This document shows, piece after piece, positions 43,869 through 53,087 of a stretch of DNA of 64,000 nt. A program made the position numbers and the translations under genes. Origin of the DNA: an uncultured Mycoplasmatota bacterium (GTDB taxonomy: Bacteria > Bacillota_I > Bacilli_A > RF39 > UBA660); the NCBI GenBank assembly GCA_946403755.1, contig CAMJBC010000002.1, positions 62,001 through 126,000 on the forward strand. Reading direction: 5' to 3'. The notes under the pieces are model-generated. The model had not been told where the DNA came from. It saw nothing but the letters and a program-made list of their open reading frames with translations, and made no database searches. How positions within the stretch are numbered: position 1 is the stretch's first letter; each line of letters begins with the position of its first letter.

Positions 43869-45113
43869 ATGGGATTAATCAAAGCTTTATCTAATGCAGC
43901 TACAACAGCATTAGGTGATCAATTTAAAGAGTTTGTCAATTGTCCTACTATTGAAAAAAACGTTCTTATTCAAAGAGGAATCGTAAAACATGGTGAAGGA
44001 AATACAAATCCATCTGAAGGAGTAATTTCTAATGGTAGTACAATCGTAGTTCCACAAGGAATGGCTATGATGATTATTGACAACGGAGAAATTAAAGAAT
44101 TTACTGCTGATGCTGGTACATTCTATTATGATACTAGTTCTGAACCAAGTATCTTTGCAGGAAACTTAGGAGAAGCAATTATCCAAACATTTAAAACTAT
44201 TGGAAAACGTTTCACTTATGGTGGACAAACTGCTAAGGATCAAAGAGTTTACTATGTAAATTTACTTACTATCACTGGTAATAAATTTGGTTCTCCACAA
44301 CCAAAGAAAATTACTGATGAAAAATATGGTATGTTAGAAGTAACATTCTTTGGAGAATATGCATTCAAAGTTGTAGATCCAATCTTACTAGTTAATAGTG
44401 TTATTGGTGCAAATCCAAAAGATACAGTTACTTACGAAGAAATTGTAGGAACTCAACTACAAGCTAAATTTGTAGAACAAATTACTCAAGCAATTTCAGT
44501 TGTTATGAGAAAACATAAAGTTTCATTTGGAGATATTCAATTATATAATGGAGATATTTCTAATGAAATGAATACTTGTCTTGATGATTCATGGAGACAA
44601 AATTATGGTTTAGAAATTACAGATGTTGCTATTGGTGATATTAACTTAACTGAAGAATCAATGGCTAAAGTTAATAAAGTTGATGAAGCAGCAATTTTCT
44701 CAAATCAAGGAATGCAATCAGGACTTATGGCAAGTGCTACTGCTGAAGCTCTTAAGAATGCATCTAGTAATGCTAATGGAGCTATGATGGGATTCATGGG
44801 AATGAATATGGCAGGTATGGCTGGTCAAAATGCTATGGGAGCTGCTAATGGAGCACCAGCAGGACCAGGATTATATAATCCACAACCACAACAACCTGAA
44901 CCAGGTTCATTATTTGCAGGAGCTGCAGTTGTACCTGAACAACCAGTTGTTGGAAAAGCTTGTCCAAAATGTGGTTCAGTAGTAACAGGTGCATTTTGTA
45001 GCAATTGTGGTACTAAATTAGAAGAAGCTGCACCAGCAGCAGAAGTACCTGCAGAAGCACCTGCACCAGAGGCACCAGCTGAGACTCCAGCAGAGGAAAC
45101 ACCAGCTGAATAA
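43869..45113 (+). CDS. SPFH-domain protein with C-terminal zinc ribbon and Ala/Pro/Glu tail (YdjI-like)
   Basis: Virion-core/SPFH pattern (IVVPQGMAMMIIDNGEI, GEYAFKVVDP), CPKCGSVVTGAFCSNCGTKL. Confidence 0.75.
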   Translation: MGLIKALSNAATTALGDQFKEFVNCPTIEKNVLIQRGIVKHGEGNTNPSEGVISNGSTIVVPQGMAMMIIDNGEIKEFTADAGTFYYDTSSEPSIFAGNLGEAIIQTFKTIGKRFTYGGQTAKDQRVYYVNLLTITGNKFGSPQPKKITDEKYGMLEVTFFGEYAFKVVDPILLVNSVIGANPKDTVTYEEIVGTQLQAKFVEQITQAISVVMRKHKVSFGDIQLYNGDISNEMNTCLDDSWRQNYGLEITDVAIGDINLTEESMAKVNKVDEAAIFSNQGMQSGLMASATAEALKNASSNANGAMMGFMGMNMAGMAGQNAMGAANGAPAGPGLYNPQPQQPEPGSLFAGAAVVPEQPVVGKACPKCGSVVTGAFCSNCGTKLEEAAPAAEVPAEAPAPEAPAETPAEETPAE

Positions 45114-45121
45114 TATGAAAT

Positions 45122-45149
45122 AAAAAATCCTATTTTTTAGGATTTTTTT
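45122..45149 (+). terminator. Intrinsic terminator
   Basis: AAAAATCCTATTTTTTAGGATTTTTTT. Confidence 0.8.
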
Positions 45150-45240
45150 ATTTGGAAAAAAAGTAGTAAAAAAAACTTGATTTATTATAAAAAATAAGTA
45201 TAATTTTAATGGAAAGAAACAGAAAGAATTTGGAGGCTAT

Positions 45241-45690
45241 TTGAATATGAAATTTAAAACAGTTACTAAAGAAGAATTAGAAGTTTTACCTTTTGATGAT
45301 ATAGCTTATATTATCTTAAAAGAAAAAGGTAAAAAAATGAAAATAACTGATATATTTAGAATTATATGTGATTCACTAGAACTTGGTGATGAAGTATATG
45401 AAAATCAAATGGGGGATTTTTTCTCATTAATGTCTACTGAAAAAAGATTTATTCAGTTAGAAAAAGGATATTGGGATTTAAGAGAAAATCATACAGCTGA
45501 AATTAGTATCAAAGAAATAGAAGATGAACTAGATGATGATGTAGAGATTGCTGAAGATAAATATGAAGATGAAGAAGAGGAAACTGGTTATTATGATGAA
45601 CTAGATGACTCTGAAGATGATAAAGAAGACGATGATTATAAAGATTTAGTTGTTGTTGATGAGGATGAAGAATTTGATGCTAATCTTTAG
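45241..45690 (+). CDS. rpoE: RNA polymerase delta subunit
   Basis: N-terminal HARE-HTH-like domain and highly acidic C-terminal tail. Confidence 0.85.
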   Translation: MNMKFKTVTKEELEVLPFDDIAYIILKEKGKKMKITDIFRIICDSLELGDEVYENQMGDFFSLMSTEKRFIQLEKGYWDLRENHTAEISIKEIEDELDDDVEIAEDKYEDEEEETGYYDELDDSEDDKEDDDYKDLVVVDEDEEFDANL

Positions 45691-45725
45691 ATAGACTTTC
45701 TATTTATTAAGAAAGGAAGGATATT

Positions 45726-46787
45726 ATGAAAGAAAGATTAGATATAATTGAAGAAAGATATAATTATTTAGAACAAGAATTATTAAAACCAGAAGTATAT
45801 AATGATTATAAAAAGATGCAAGGTATCTTAAAAGAAAAGAATTCAATAGAAAAAACAGTGGAAACATCTAAAAGATATAATACTGTTATAGAAGATATTG
45901 AAGCTGCTAAAGAAATGGCAAAAGATCCAGAAATGAGAGAATTTGCTAATGAAGAATTAGATAAATTGCATTCTGAAAAAGAAAAATTAGAAAATGAAAT
46001 AAAAAGATTATTATTACCTAAAGATCCTAATGATGAAAAGAACGTTATTATGGAAATTAGAGGTGCAGCTGGTGGAGATGAAGCAAATATATTTGCTGGA
46101 GACTTATTTAGAATGTATTCTAAGTATGCTGAACACCAAGGTTGGAAATTAGAAGTTACTCATGAAGTTGAAGGTGAAAGTGGAGGATATGCTCAAATAG
46201 AATTTCAATTAAGTGGAGAAGCAGTTTATTCAAAACTTAAATATGAAAGTGGAGCACATAGAGTTCAAAGAGTACCTGAAACTGAATCTCAAGGAAGAGT
46301 ACATACTTCAACAGCAACAGTACTTGTTATGCCTGAAGTAGAAGAAGTTGAAGTAGAAATAAAAGATTCTGATATTAGAGTAGATATTACTAGAAGTAGT
46401 GGAGCAGGTGGTCAATGTGTTAATACAACAGACTCTGCTGTAAGACTTACTCACATACCTACTGGTATTATTGTTTATTGTCAAGTTGAAAGAAGTCAAA
46501 TCAAGAATAAAGAAAGAGCTATGCAAATTCTTAAATCAAGATTATATGACTTAAAACAAAGAGAACAAGATGAAAAAGTAGGTAATGAAAGAAGAAGTAA
46601 GATAGGTACTGGAGATAGATCAGAAAAAATTAGAACATATAATTATCCACAAAACAGATTAACAGATCATAGAATAAATTATACTGTAATGCATTTAGAT
46701 AAAATCATGGAAGGTGATTTAGAAGATTTAATAGAATCTTTAATTGCTGAAGATGAAAGAATGCGTTTAGAGGAAAATAATGATTAA
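45726..46787 (+). CDS. prfA: Peptide chain release factor 1
   Basis: RSSGAGGQCVNTTDSAVRLTHIPTGI (GGQ). Confidence 0.97.
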   Translation: MKERLDIIEERYNYLEQELLKPEVYNDYKKMQGILKEKNSIEKTVETSKRYNTVIEDIEAAKEMAKDPEMREFANEELDKLHSEKEKLENEIKRLLLPKDPNDEKNVIMEIRGAAGGDEANIFAGDLFRMYSKYAEHQGWKLEVTHEVEGESGGYAQIEFQLSGEAVYSKLKYESGAHRVQRVPETESQGRVHTSTATVLVMPEVEEVEVEIKDSDIRVDITRSSGAGGQCVNTTDSAVRLTHIPTGIIVYCQVERSQIKNKERAMQILKSRLYDLKQREQDEKVGNERRSKIGTGDRSEKIRTYNYPQNRLTDHRINYTVMHLDKIMEGDLEDLIESLIAEDERMRLEENND

Positions 46788-47520
46788 TAAAATAGTTGAT
46801 TTAGGTTATTCAAGATTAGAAGCTGAAGAATTATTAAGTGTTAGTAATAATATTGAAGAAGACTATAAAAAACTATTAAATAAATACCCAATCCAATACT
46901 TGATTGGGTATGTTAATTTCTATGGATATAAAATATATGTTAATGATAATGTTCTAATACCTAGATATGAAACTGAATTTTTAGTTGAAAAGACTATTAA
47001 ATATTATAAAAAAATATTTAATAATAAAATTAATGTATTAGATATAGGAACTGGTAGTGGAGCTATATCAATAGCATTAAAGAAAAATATTGATTGTGAT
47101 GTTACTGCATGTGATATATCTGAAAAAGCTCTAGAAGTGGCTAAAAACAATGCTAAAAGTAATAATGTTAATATTAATTTTATTGAAAGTGATATTTTTA
47201 ATAATATTAATGATAAATATGACATAATAATTAGTAATCCACCATATATATCTAATAATGAAGAAGTGGAATATAGTGTTGATAAATATGAACCTCATTT
47301 AGCTTTATATGCAAATGATAATGGATTATATTTTTATAAAGAAATAATTAAAAATGCTAGTAAATATTTAAATAATAAATTTATAATTGCATTTGAAATT
47401 GGATATCAACAAGCAGATGATATTATTAAAATAGTAGATAATAATTTTACCAATGTAAAAACAATTATTGAAAAAGATTTATCTGGAAAAGATAGATATT
47501 TATTTATTATTAAAGATTAG
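46780..47520 (+). CDS. prmC: Release factor glutamine methyltransferase
   Basis: LIPRYETEFLVE, IISNPPYI. Confidence 0.95.
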   Translation: MINKIVDLGYSRLEAEELLSVSNNIEEDYKKLLNKYPIQYLIGYVNFYGYKIYVNDNVLIPRYETEFLVEKTIKYYKKIFNNKINVLDIGTGSGAISIALKKNIDCDVTACDISEKALEVAKNNAKSNNVNINFIESDIFNNINDKYDIIISNPPYISNNEEVEYSVDKYEPHLALYANDNGLYFYKEIIKNASKYLNNKFIIAFEIGYQQADDIIKIVDNNFTNVKTIIEKDLSGKDRYLFIIKD

Positions 47521-47616
47521 CCTATAAAAAGGCTTTTTTTATGTAAATAAAATTGTATTTTGTTGATAAAATGGCTAATAAATAGTATATTATAAGTAAG
47601 AGGAGCGTGGCATTAT

Positions 47617-48870
47617 ATGTCAAAAATTATAATCAACGGTCAAAAAGAATTAACAGGTGAAATAGAAATAAGTGGTGCTAAAAATAGTGCAGTTGCATTA
47701 TTACCAGCAGCAACTTTATGTAAAACTAAAAGCACTATATATAATGTACCTGAAATAAGGGATATAGATTATTTAATAAAAATAATGGAACATTTAAATT
47801 GTAAGGTTACAGTAGATAATGGAGCTATTACAATAGATTCATCTAAATTAAAAAACAAACCAATACCAGAAGATTTAAGTGTTCAAATGAGAGCATCATA
47901 TTATTTTATGGGAGCTTTACTTGCTAAGTTTGGTAAAGTAGAAATGTCTTTCCCAGGAGGATGTAATATTGGAGCAAGACCTATAGATATTCACATTAAA
48001 GGATTTCAAGAATTAGGTGCTCATGTTGAAATAATTAAAAATAGATATATTATAACAGCTAAAAAATTAAAAGGTAAAAAGATTTATTTTGATTTTCCAA
48101 GTGTAGGAGCAACAATTAACTTAATGTTAGCAGCATCAGGAGCAGAGGGAACAACTATCATTGAAAATGCCGCTATGGAACCTGAAATAGTTAATGTAGC
48201 GTCTTTCTTAATTAATATGGGTGTTAATGTAAGAGGAGCAGGTACAAAAACTATTGAAATAGATGGTACTAAGAATGTAGATAATGGTGTAGTTGATGTT
48301 TTTCCAGATAGAATTGAATGTGGAACATATATTATACTTGGAGCTTTAATAGGTAAAAATTTAAGAATTAGAGGAATTATTAAAGAACATATTGGAGCTT
48401 TATTAATGAAATTAACTGAGATAGGTGTAAATTATGAAATAAATGGAGATGTTCTTACAATATCAAAATGTGAAGATATAAAGCCAGCTAATATTAAAAC
48501 TCAAGTTTTCCCTGGTTTTCCAACTGATTTACAACAACCTATAACAACATTACTTACTCAAGCTAAAGGTGTTTCAAATATAGAAGAAACATTATATGAA
48601 AATAGATTTAAAAACACATATGATTTAAATAGAATGGGAGCTATTACTAATGTATTAACACTTAATAAATTAGAAATAAAAGGTCCTAGAAAATTAAAAG
48701 GAACTCATGTAATAGCAACAGATTTAAGAGGTGGTGCTTCTTTATTTCTTGCTGGATTAATAGCAAGTGGTACTACTGAAATAGAACAATGCGATGTTAT
48801 TCTAAGAGGATATAGTAATATTGTAGAAAAATTAAGAGCAGTTGGAGCTGATATAGAATACGTAGAATAG
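47617..48870 (+). CDS. murA: UDP-GlcNAc 1-carboxyvinyltransferase
   Basis: GAKNSAVALLPAATL, PGGCNIGARPIDIHIKGF. Confidence 0.95.
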   Translation: MSKIIINGQKELTGEIEISGAKNSAVALLPAATLCKTKSTIYNVPEIRDIDYLIKIMEHLNCKVTVDNGAITIDSSKLKNKPIPEDLSVQMRASYYFMGALLAKFGKVEMSFPGGCNIGARPIDIHIKGFQELGAHVEIIKNRYIITAKKLKGKKIYFDFPSVGATINLMLAASGAEGTTIIENAAMEPEIVNVASFLINMGVNVRGAGTKTIEIDGTKNVDNGVVDVFPDRIECGTYIILGALIGKNLRIRGIIKEHIGALLMKLTEIGVNYEINGDVLTISKCEDIKPANIKTQVFPGFPTDLQQPITTLLTQAKGVSNIEETLYENRFKNTYDLNRMGAITNVLTLNKLEIKGPRKLKGTHVIATDLRGGASLFLAGLIASGTTEIEQCDVILRGYSNIVEKLRAVGADIEYVE

Positions 48871-48963
48871 AAAATGCTTGACATTTAAACATATATTTAT
48901 GTATAATACCAAATGAAGTTATTTCTATAACTATCAATTAGTTATGGCGAGGAGGATAAAAAT

Positions 48964-49164
48964 ATGAAAAAGGGAATACATCCAGTACAAAAAGTTTGTA
49001 AAGTTAAATGTGCTTGTGGTAATGAATTTGAAGTAAGATCTTCTAAAGAAGAAATTCAATTAGAATCTTGCAATAAATGTCACTCATTCTATACAGGTAA
49101 ATTTAAAACAGTTAAAACTGGAAATGTACAAAAGTTTAAAGATAAATATGGAATCACTGATTAA
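48964..49164 (+). CDS. rpmE: 50S ribosomal protein L31
   Basis: MKKGIHPVQKVCKVKCACGNEFEVRSS...CHSFYTGKFK. Confidence 0.95.
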   Translation: MKKGIHPVQKVCKVKCACGNEFEVRSSKEEIQLESCNKCHSFYTGKFKTVKTGNVQKFKDKYGITD

Positions 49165-49191
49165 TAGTGATTTTTTATTTTGGAGTTATAT

Positions 49192-49458
49192 ATGCAAATA
49201 GATAATCAAAATATAGATATTGATGATTTAGTTAGTGATAAATATATGCATAAAGAAATAAAAAAAGGAATATTCTTATCAGAATATCAAATAGAAGTAT
49301 TAACTAGATATCAAATAGATTTAGATAAAATATCATCAGTAGAAGAATTAATAATGATAATGGATGATATTATAGATGAAGACCCAGATTCTGATGATTT
49401 AGAACAAATATCAAAAGAAATATCAGAGTTCAATTATTATTCCAATACTAACAAATAA
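49192..49458 (+). CDS. Small acidic protein, unknown
   Basis: ORF after rpmE; ATG at 49192 preceded by TTTGGAG. Confidence 0.5.
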   Translation: MQIDNQNIDIDDLVSDKYMHKEIKKGIFLSEYQIEVLTRYQIDLDKISSVEELIMIMDDIIDEDPDSDDLEQISKEISEFNYYSNTNK

Positions 49459-49493
49459 TTGAAAAATAGTGGTGTTTTTGCTATCATTATAAT

Positions 49494-50291
49494 ATGAAGA
49501 ATAAAAGGATTACATACATTATTTATTTTATGTTAGTTATAATAATTGTAACTCTTTTTGTTTTGATTAAATACCTTCCAACAAAGATTGAAAATAGACT
49601 TTTATATAAAACATGGTATAAGTATGAAACTAACACAGGATATTATAGTACTTTATATTTTGAAGAAAAAAATTTTACTTATAATAAACCAAGCAATACT
49701 AATGTAAGAGGAAAATATGATTATTGTTCTAAATATACATATGATAAAAGAAAAAAAATATTAAATCTTAATTGTGGGGAAAAATTTGTATTAGATAAAG
49801 TAAATGATAATAAATTAGTATTAATAATTAATGATAAAAAAACTGTATTCTATGATACACCAGAAGAATCATTAAATTATGAATTTGAAAACTATTTTAA
49901 TAAATCAATTAGTGAATATAAAATAGAAAAGAAACAAAATACTGAATTTATTAAAATTAATTATGAAAGATTAATAGAAGTAATATCAGAAAAAGAAAAT
50001 TCTACTGTAATATTTTTTGGTAGCAATTGTTCTAGTATAGAGTGCACATTATTTCTAGATGTATTAGAAAAATGGATAACTACTAATGAAAAAGTATATT
50101 ATGTAGATATAGAAGAATTTACTGATAAAGAAATAGAAAATATAGCTAATAAAGTAACTAAATTTAATTTAAATAGAGAATATTATAATGATATTTATCC
50201 AAGAATTATATTATTTAAAGAGAACAAAATACTAGATCAATATCAAATTAAATGTAATGGATTTAATTGTACTAAATATATTAAGTACTAA
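49494..50291 (+). CDS. Membrane-anchored protein, possible thioredoxin-like C-terminal domain
   Basis: N-terminal TM; STVIFFGSNCSSIECTLFLDVLEKWITTNEKVYYVDIEEF resembles a thioredoxin-type strand-helix-strand. Confidence 0.5.
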   Translation: MKNKRITYIIYFMLVIIIVTLFVLIKYLPTKIENRLLYKTWYKYETNTGYYSTLYFEEKNFTYNKPSNTNVRGKYDYCSKYTYDKRKKILNLNCGEKFVLDKVNDNKLVLIINDKKTVFYDTPEESLNYEFENYFNKSISEYKIEKKQNTEFIKINYERLIEVISEKENSTVIFFGSNCSSIECTLFLDVLEKWITTNEKVYYVDIEEFTDKEIENIANKVTKFNLNREYYNDIYPRIILFKENKILDQYQIKCNGFNCTKYIKY

Positions 50292-50300
50292 GGAGAAACT

Positions 50301-51815
50301 ATGAAAAAATATATGTGTGAAAAATGTGGATATATAGAAGAAAAAGAAGACATAACAAAAAATTATATATGTCCTATGTGTGGTGCACCTAAAGAAAATT
50401 TTAAAGAATTAGAAGAAACTAATATTTCACCAGAAGAAATTAATGCAGTAATAGATTCAGTAATTGATAATATATTAGATGACACAGCTGAAAAAATAGT
50501 AAATGATGTAGAAGAAGATAAAAGAATTAGAATAAGTGACTATAATCCATCAATTATGAGAATAATGGAAAAGTGTATTAATTGTGGTCAATGTAAGAAA
50601 ACATGTGAAAATATAGTTAATTTAAAATATGATTTAAATAAATGTAAAGAACCAATATGTTTAGGATGTGGTCAATGTATTTTAAATTGTCCAACTGGAG
50701 CATTAGTTCCTAGATATGAATATAGAGAAGTAAAAGAAATATTAGATGCTAATGAAAAAATAGTTGTTACTATTATTTCACCCGCAGTAAGAGTATCTAT
50801 AGGTGAAGCTTTTGGATTAGAACCTGGTGTGAATAGTGAAAAGAAATTAGTAACAGCACTTAAAAATTTAGGATTTGATTATGTATTTGATACAGCATTT
50901 GGAGCAGATTTAACTATATTAGAAGAAGTAGCTGAATTTGCTACTAGATTAAAGAATAAAGAACAACTACCTCAATTTACTAGTTGTTGTCCATCATGGG
51001 TAAAATATGCTGAAATATATCATCCTGAATTAATACCTAATATATCTAGTTGTAAAAGTCCAATTGGAATGCAATGTGCAATAATTAAAGAATACTTTGC
51101 TGAGAAAAAAGGATTTGATCCAAGTAAGATAGTAACTGTTGCAATAACACCATGTACATCTAAGAAAATGGAAGCAAAAGAATATACTTTAAATATTGAT
51201 CATGTCATAACAGCTAGTGAATTAGCTATACTACTACATGAAGAAAACATTAAATTAGATGAATTAGAGGAAGAAGAATTTGATAATATGCTAGGAAGTA
51301 GTAGTGGTAGTGGAGTAATGTTTGGTACTTCAGGTGGAGTTTGTGAATCAGCTATCAGAACACTATATAGAATAATGTTAAATAAAAACCTAGAAGGAGA
51401 TCAATTAGTATTTGAAAATCTTCGTGGTTATGATGGTATAAAAGAAGCTACTATACAAATAGGAGAATACAAATTAAGAGTAGCTGTTGTACAACAAATG
51501 GAAAATTTAGAAAAATTATTAGAGAATGACAAGTATAAACAATTTCATTTTATAGAAGTAATGAATTGCAAAGGTGGATGTGTTGGAGGAGGAGGACAAC
51601 CTCTAGGACAAATACCTAAGATGGATGAAATAAAACAAAAACGTAGTGAAGGTTTATTCAATATAGATAAGCAAAGGGTTAAAAGGTGTGCTCATGATAA
51701 TTCAGAACTAAAAGAATTATATAGAGAATATCTAAAAAATCCACTTAGTGAAACAAGTTTAAGATTACTTCATACATCATATTCTGATAAGAGTAATTTA
51801 CTAGGTGACAAATAA
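50301..51815 (+). CDS. [FeFe]-hydrogenase-family protein with N-terminal rubredoxin-like and 2x[4Fe-4S] ferredoxin domains
   Basis: YMCEKCGYIEEK...ICPMCGAPKENF; CINCGQCKKTCEN, CLGCGQCILNCPTGA; H-cluster motifs TSCCPSWVKYAE, TPCTSKKMEA, MNCKGGCVGGGGQP. Confidence 0.9.
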   Translation: MKKYMCEKCGYIEEKEDITKNYICPMCGAPKENFKELEETNISPEEINAVIDSVIDNILDDTAEKIVNDVEEDKRIRISDYNPSIMRIMEKCINCGQCKKTCENIVNLKYDLNKCKEPICLGCGQCILNCPTGALVPRYEYREVKEILDANEKIVVTIISPAVRVSIGEAFGLEPGVNSEKKLVTALKNLGFDYVFDTAFGADLTILEEVAEFATRLKNKEQLPQFTSCCPSWVKYAEIYHPELIPNISSCKSPIGMQCAIIKEYFAEKKGFDPSKIVTVAITPCTSKKMEAKEYTLNIDHVITASELAILLHEENIKLDELEEEEFDNMLGSSSGSGVMFGTSGGVCESAIRTLYRIMLNKNLEGDQLVFENLRGYDGIKEATIQIGEYKLRVAVVQQMENLEKLLENDKYKQFHFIEVMNCKGGCVGGGGQPLGQIPKMDEIKQKRSEGLFNIDKQRVKRCAHDNSELKELYREYLKNPLSETSLRLLHTSYSDKSNLLGDK

Positions 51816-51850
51816 TTTACAACAAAATTAAAAAACTTTTAAAAAAAGTG

Positions 51851-51879
51851 TTGACATTATAATCCATATATTATAAAAT
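51851..51879 (+). promoter_or_regulatory. Promoter of tandem ncRNA copy 1
   Basis: TTGACA (51851..51856) - 17 nt - TAAAAT (51874..51879). Confidence 0.75.
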
Positions 51880-51885
51880 AAAATT

Positions 51886-52631
51886 GTCCAATAGATAACA
51901 AGCTAATTTTAATTAATTAGCACACAATATTTATTAAGACACTAATATATTATTGTAAATATATCCCTTATATTAATATTATATATTTAATTATATATAA
52001 TCTATTAATACAATATATATTTAATTTGTAGAAATACTCAAAAATATAATATATCTATTCTTAATTAAAATATTTTAGTTATCAAGTGAAATAATTCTAT
52101 AGTTGTTATATTTAATTATATAACAATATATGTAATATTAATTTATTACATATACTACCTATTATAAATAACTAAAGTTATTTATAATATAGTTATTAAT
52201 AATACTAATACTATTATTAATAAATAATATATATATTATCTTATATATTAATTTATATAAATAATCCCTATATATTATATAAATATTACTAATACTAATA
52301 TTTATCTAGTATAATTAAGTATTATAGAATATATAATATTTGGACTTGTTATTTGTATCATATTATTAATATTAATTTATTAATAATATGAATACTTCAA
52401 TAACATTCCTTGTATAACAACATTTCTTATTTTTATAAGATATAGAATAACTTATCTACTAAGGACAAATGGTATATCGTTGAGAAAGAAAACTCAAAAT
52501 GATAAGTGATAATGCTGAATACTGATAATATTCAGAAGTGTTAATAATAAAGTAATATTTATTATTAATGATTCATTATTCTTTTTCGGAAACTCGAAGC
52601 AACTACTTTTTATCAGAAAGGGTTGCTTTTT
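51886..52631 (+). ncRNA. Large structured non-coding RNA, copy 1 (~746 nt)
   Basis: No ORF; promoter upstream; at least nine strong hairpins; 3' core near-identical to copy 2; AAGCAAC...GTTGCTTTTT terminator. Confidence 0.8.
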
Positions 52632-52647
52632 GATTACAGGAGAAACT

Positions 52648-53016
52648 ATGAGATATTATATAATTTTTGGTGTTACTATTATTCTAGCAATATTTATTTT
52701 ATTCTTTGATCCTTATAAAGATTATCTTGGCGTATATAAAAATTCAGCAACATTAGAATATACACAAAAAGAAGAAGGATATGAATGGGTTTTAATTCCT
52801 TCTAATGATAATTTAATTGTAAAGGAAGAAAATAATAATAAATGGACTATTCATATTAATAAAGTTGGTGAAACAGATATTGAAGCTAACTTCATTAATT
52901 TAGATACTAATGATATAAAATATAAGATAAATTATAAGTTCGACAATAACGGTAAAAAGCTGTTTTGGCTAGATGGAATGGCCAAAGGATTAGATGATTT
53001 TATTAATCCATATTAA
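52648..53016 (+). CDS. Small membrane-anchored protein, unknown
   Basis: ATG at 52648 with AGGAG RBS; TM YYIIFGVTIILAIFILFF then beta-rich-looking domain. ORF track starts at 52630. Confidence 0.6.
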   Translation: MRYYIIFGVTIILAIFILFFDPYKDYLGVYKNSATLEYTQKEEGYEWVLIPSNDNLIVKEENNNKWTIHINKVGETDIEANFINLDTNDIKYKINYKFDNNGKKLFWLDGMAKGLDDFINPY

Positions 53017-53044
53017 TATAAGTGTAAACTTATATTTTTTTTTA
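53015..53044 (+). terminator. Intrinsic terminator
   Basis: AATATAAG-TGTAAA-CTTATATT then T-run. Confidence 0.85.
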
Positions 53045-53053
53045 ATTTGGTCA

Positions 53054-53082
53054 TTGACATTTAAATATATATATTATACAAT
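53054..53082 (+). promoter_or_regulatory. Promoter of tandem ncRNA copy 2
   Basis: TTGACA (53054..53059) - 17 nt - TACAAT (53077..53082). Confidence 0.8.
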
Positions 53083-53087
53083 TAACT

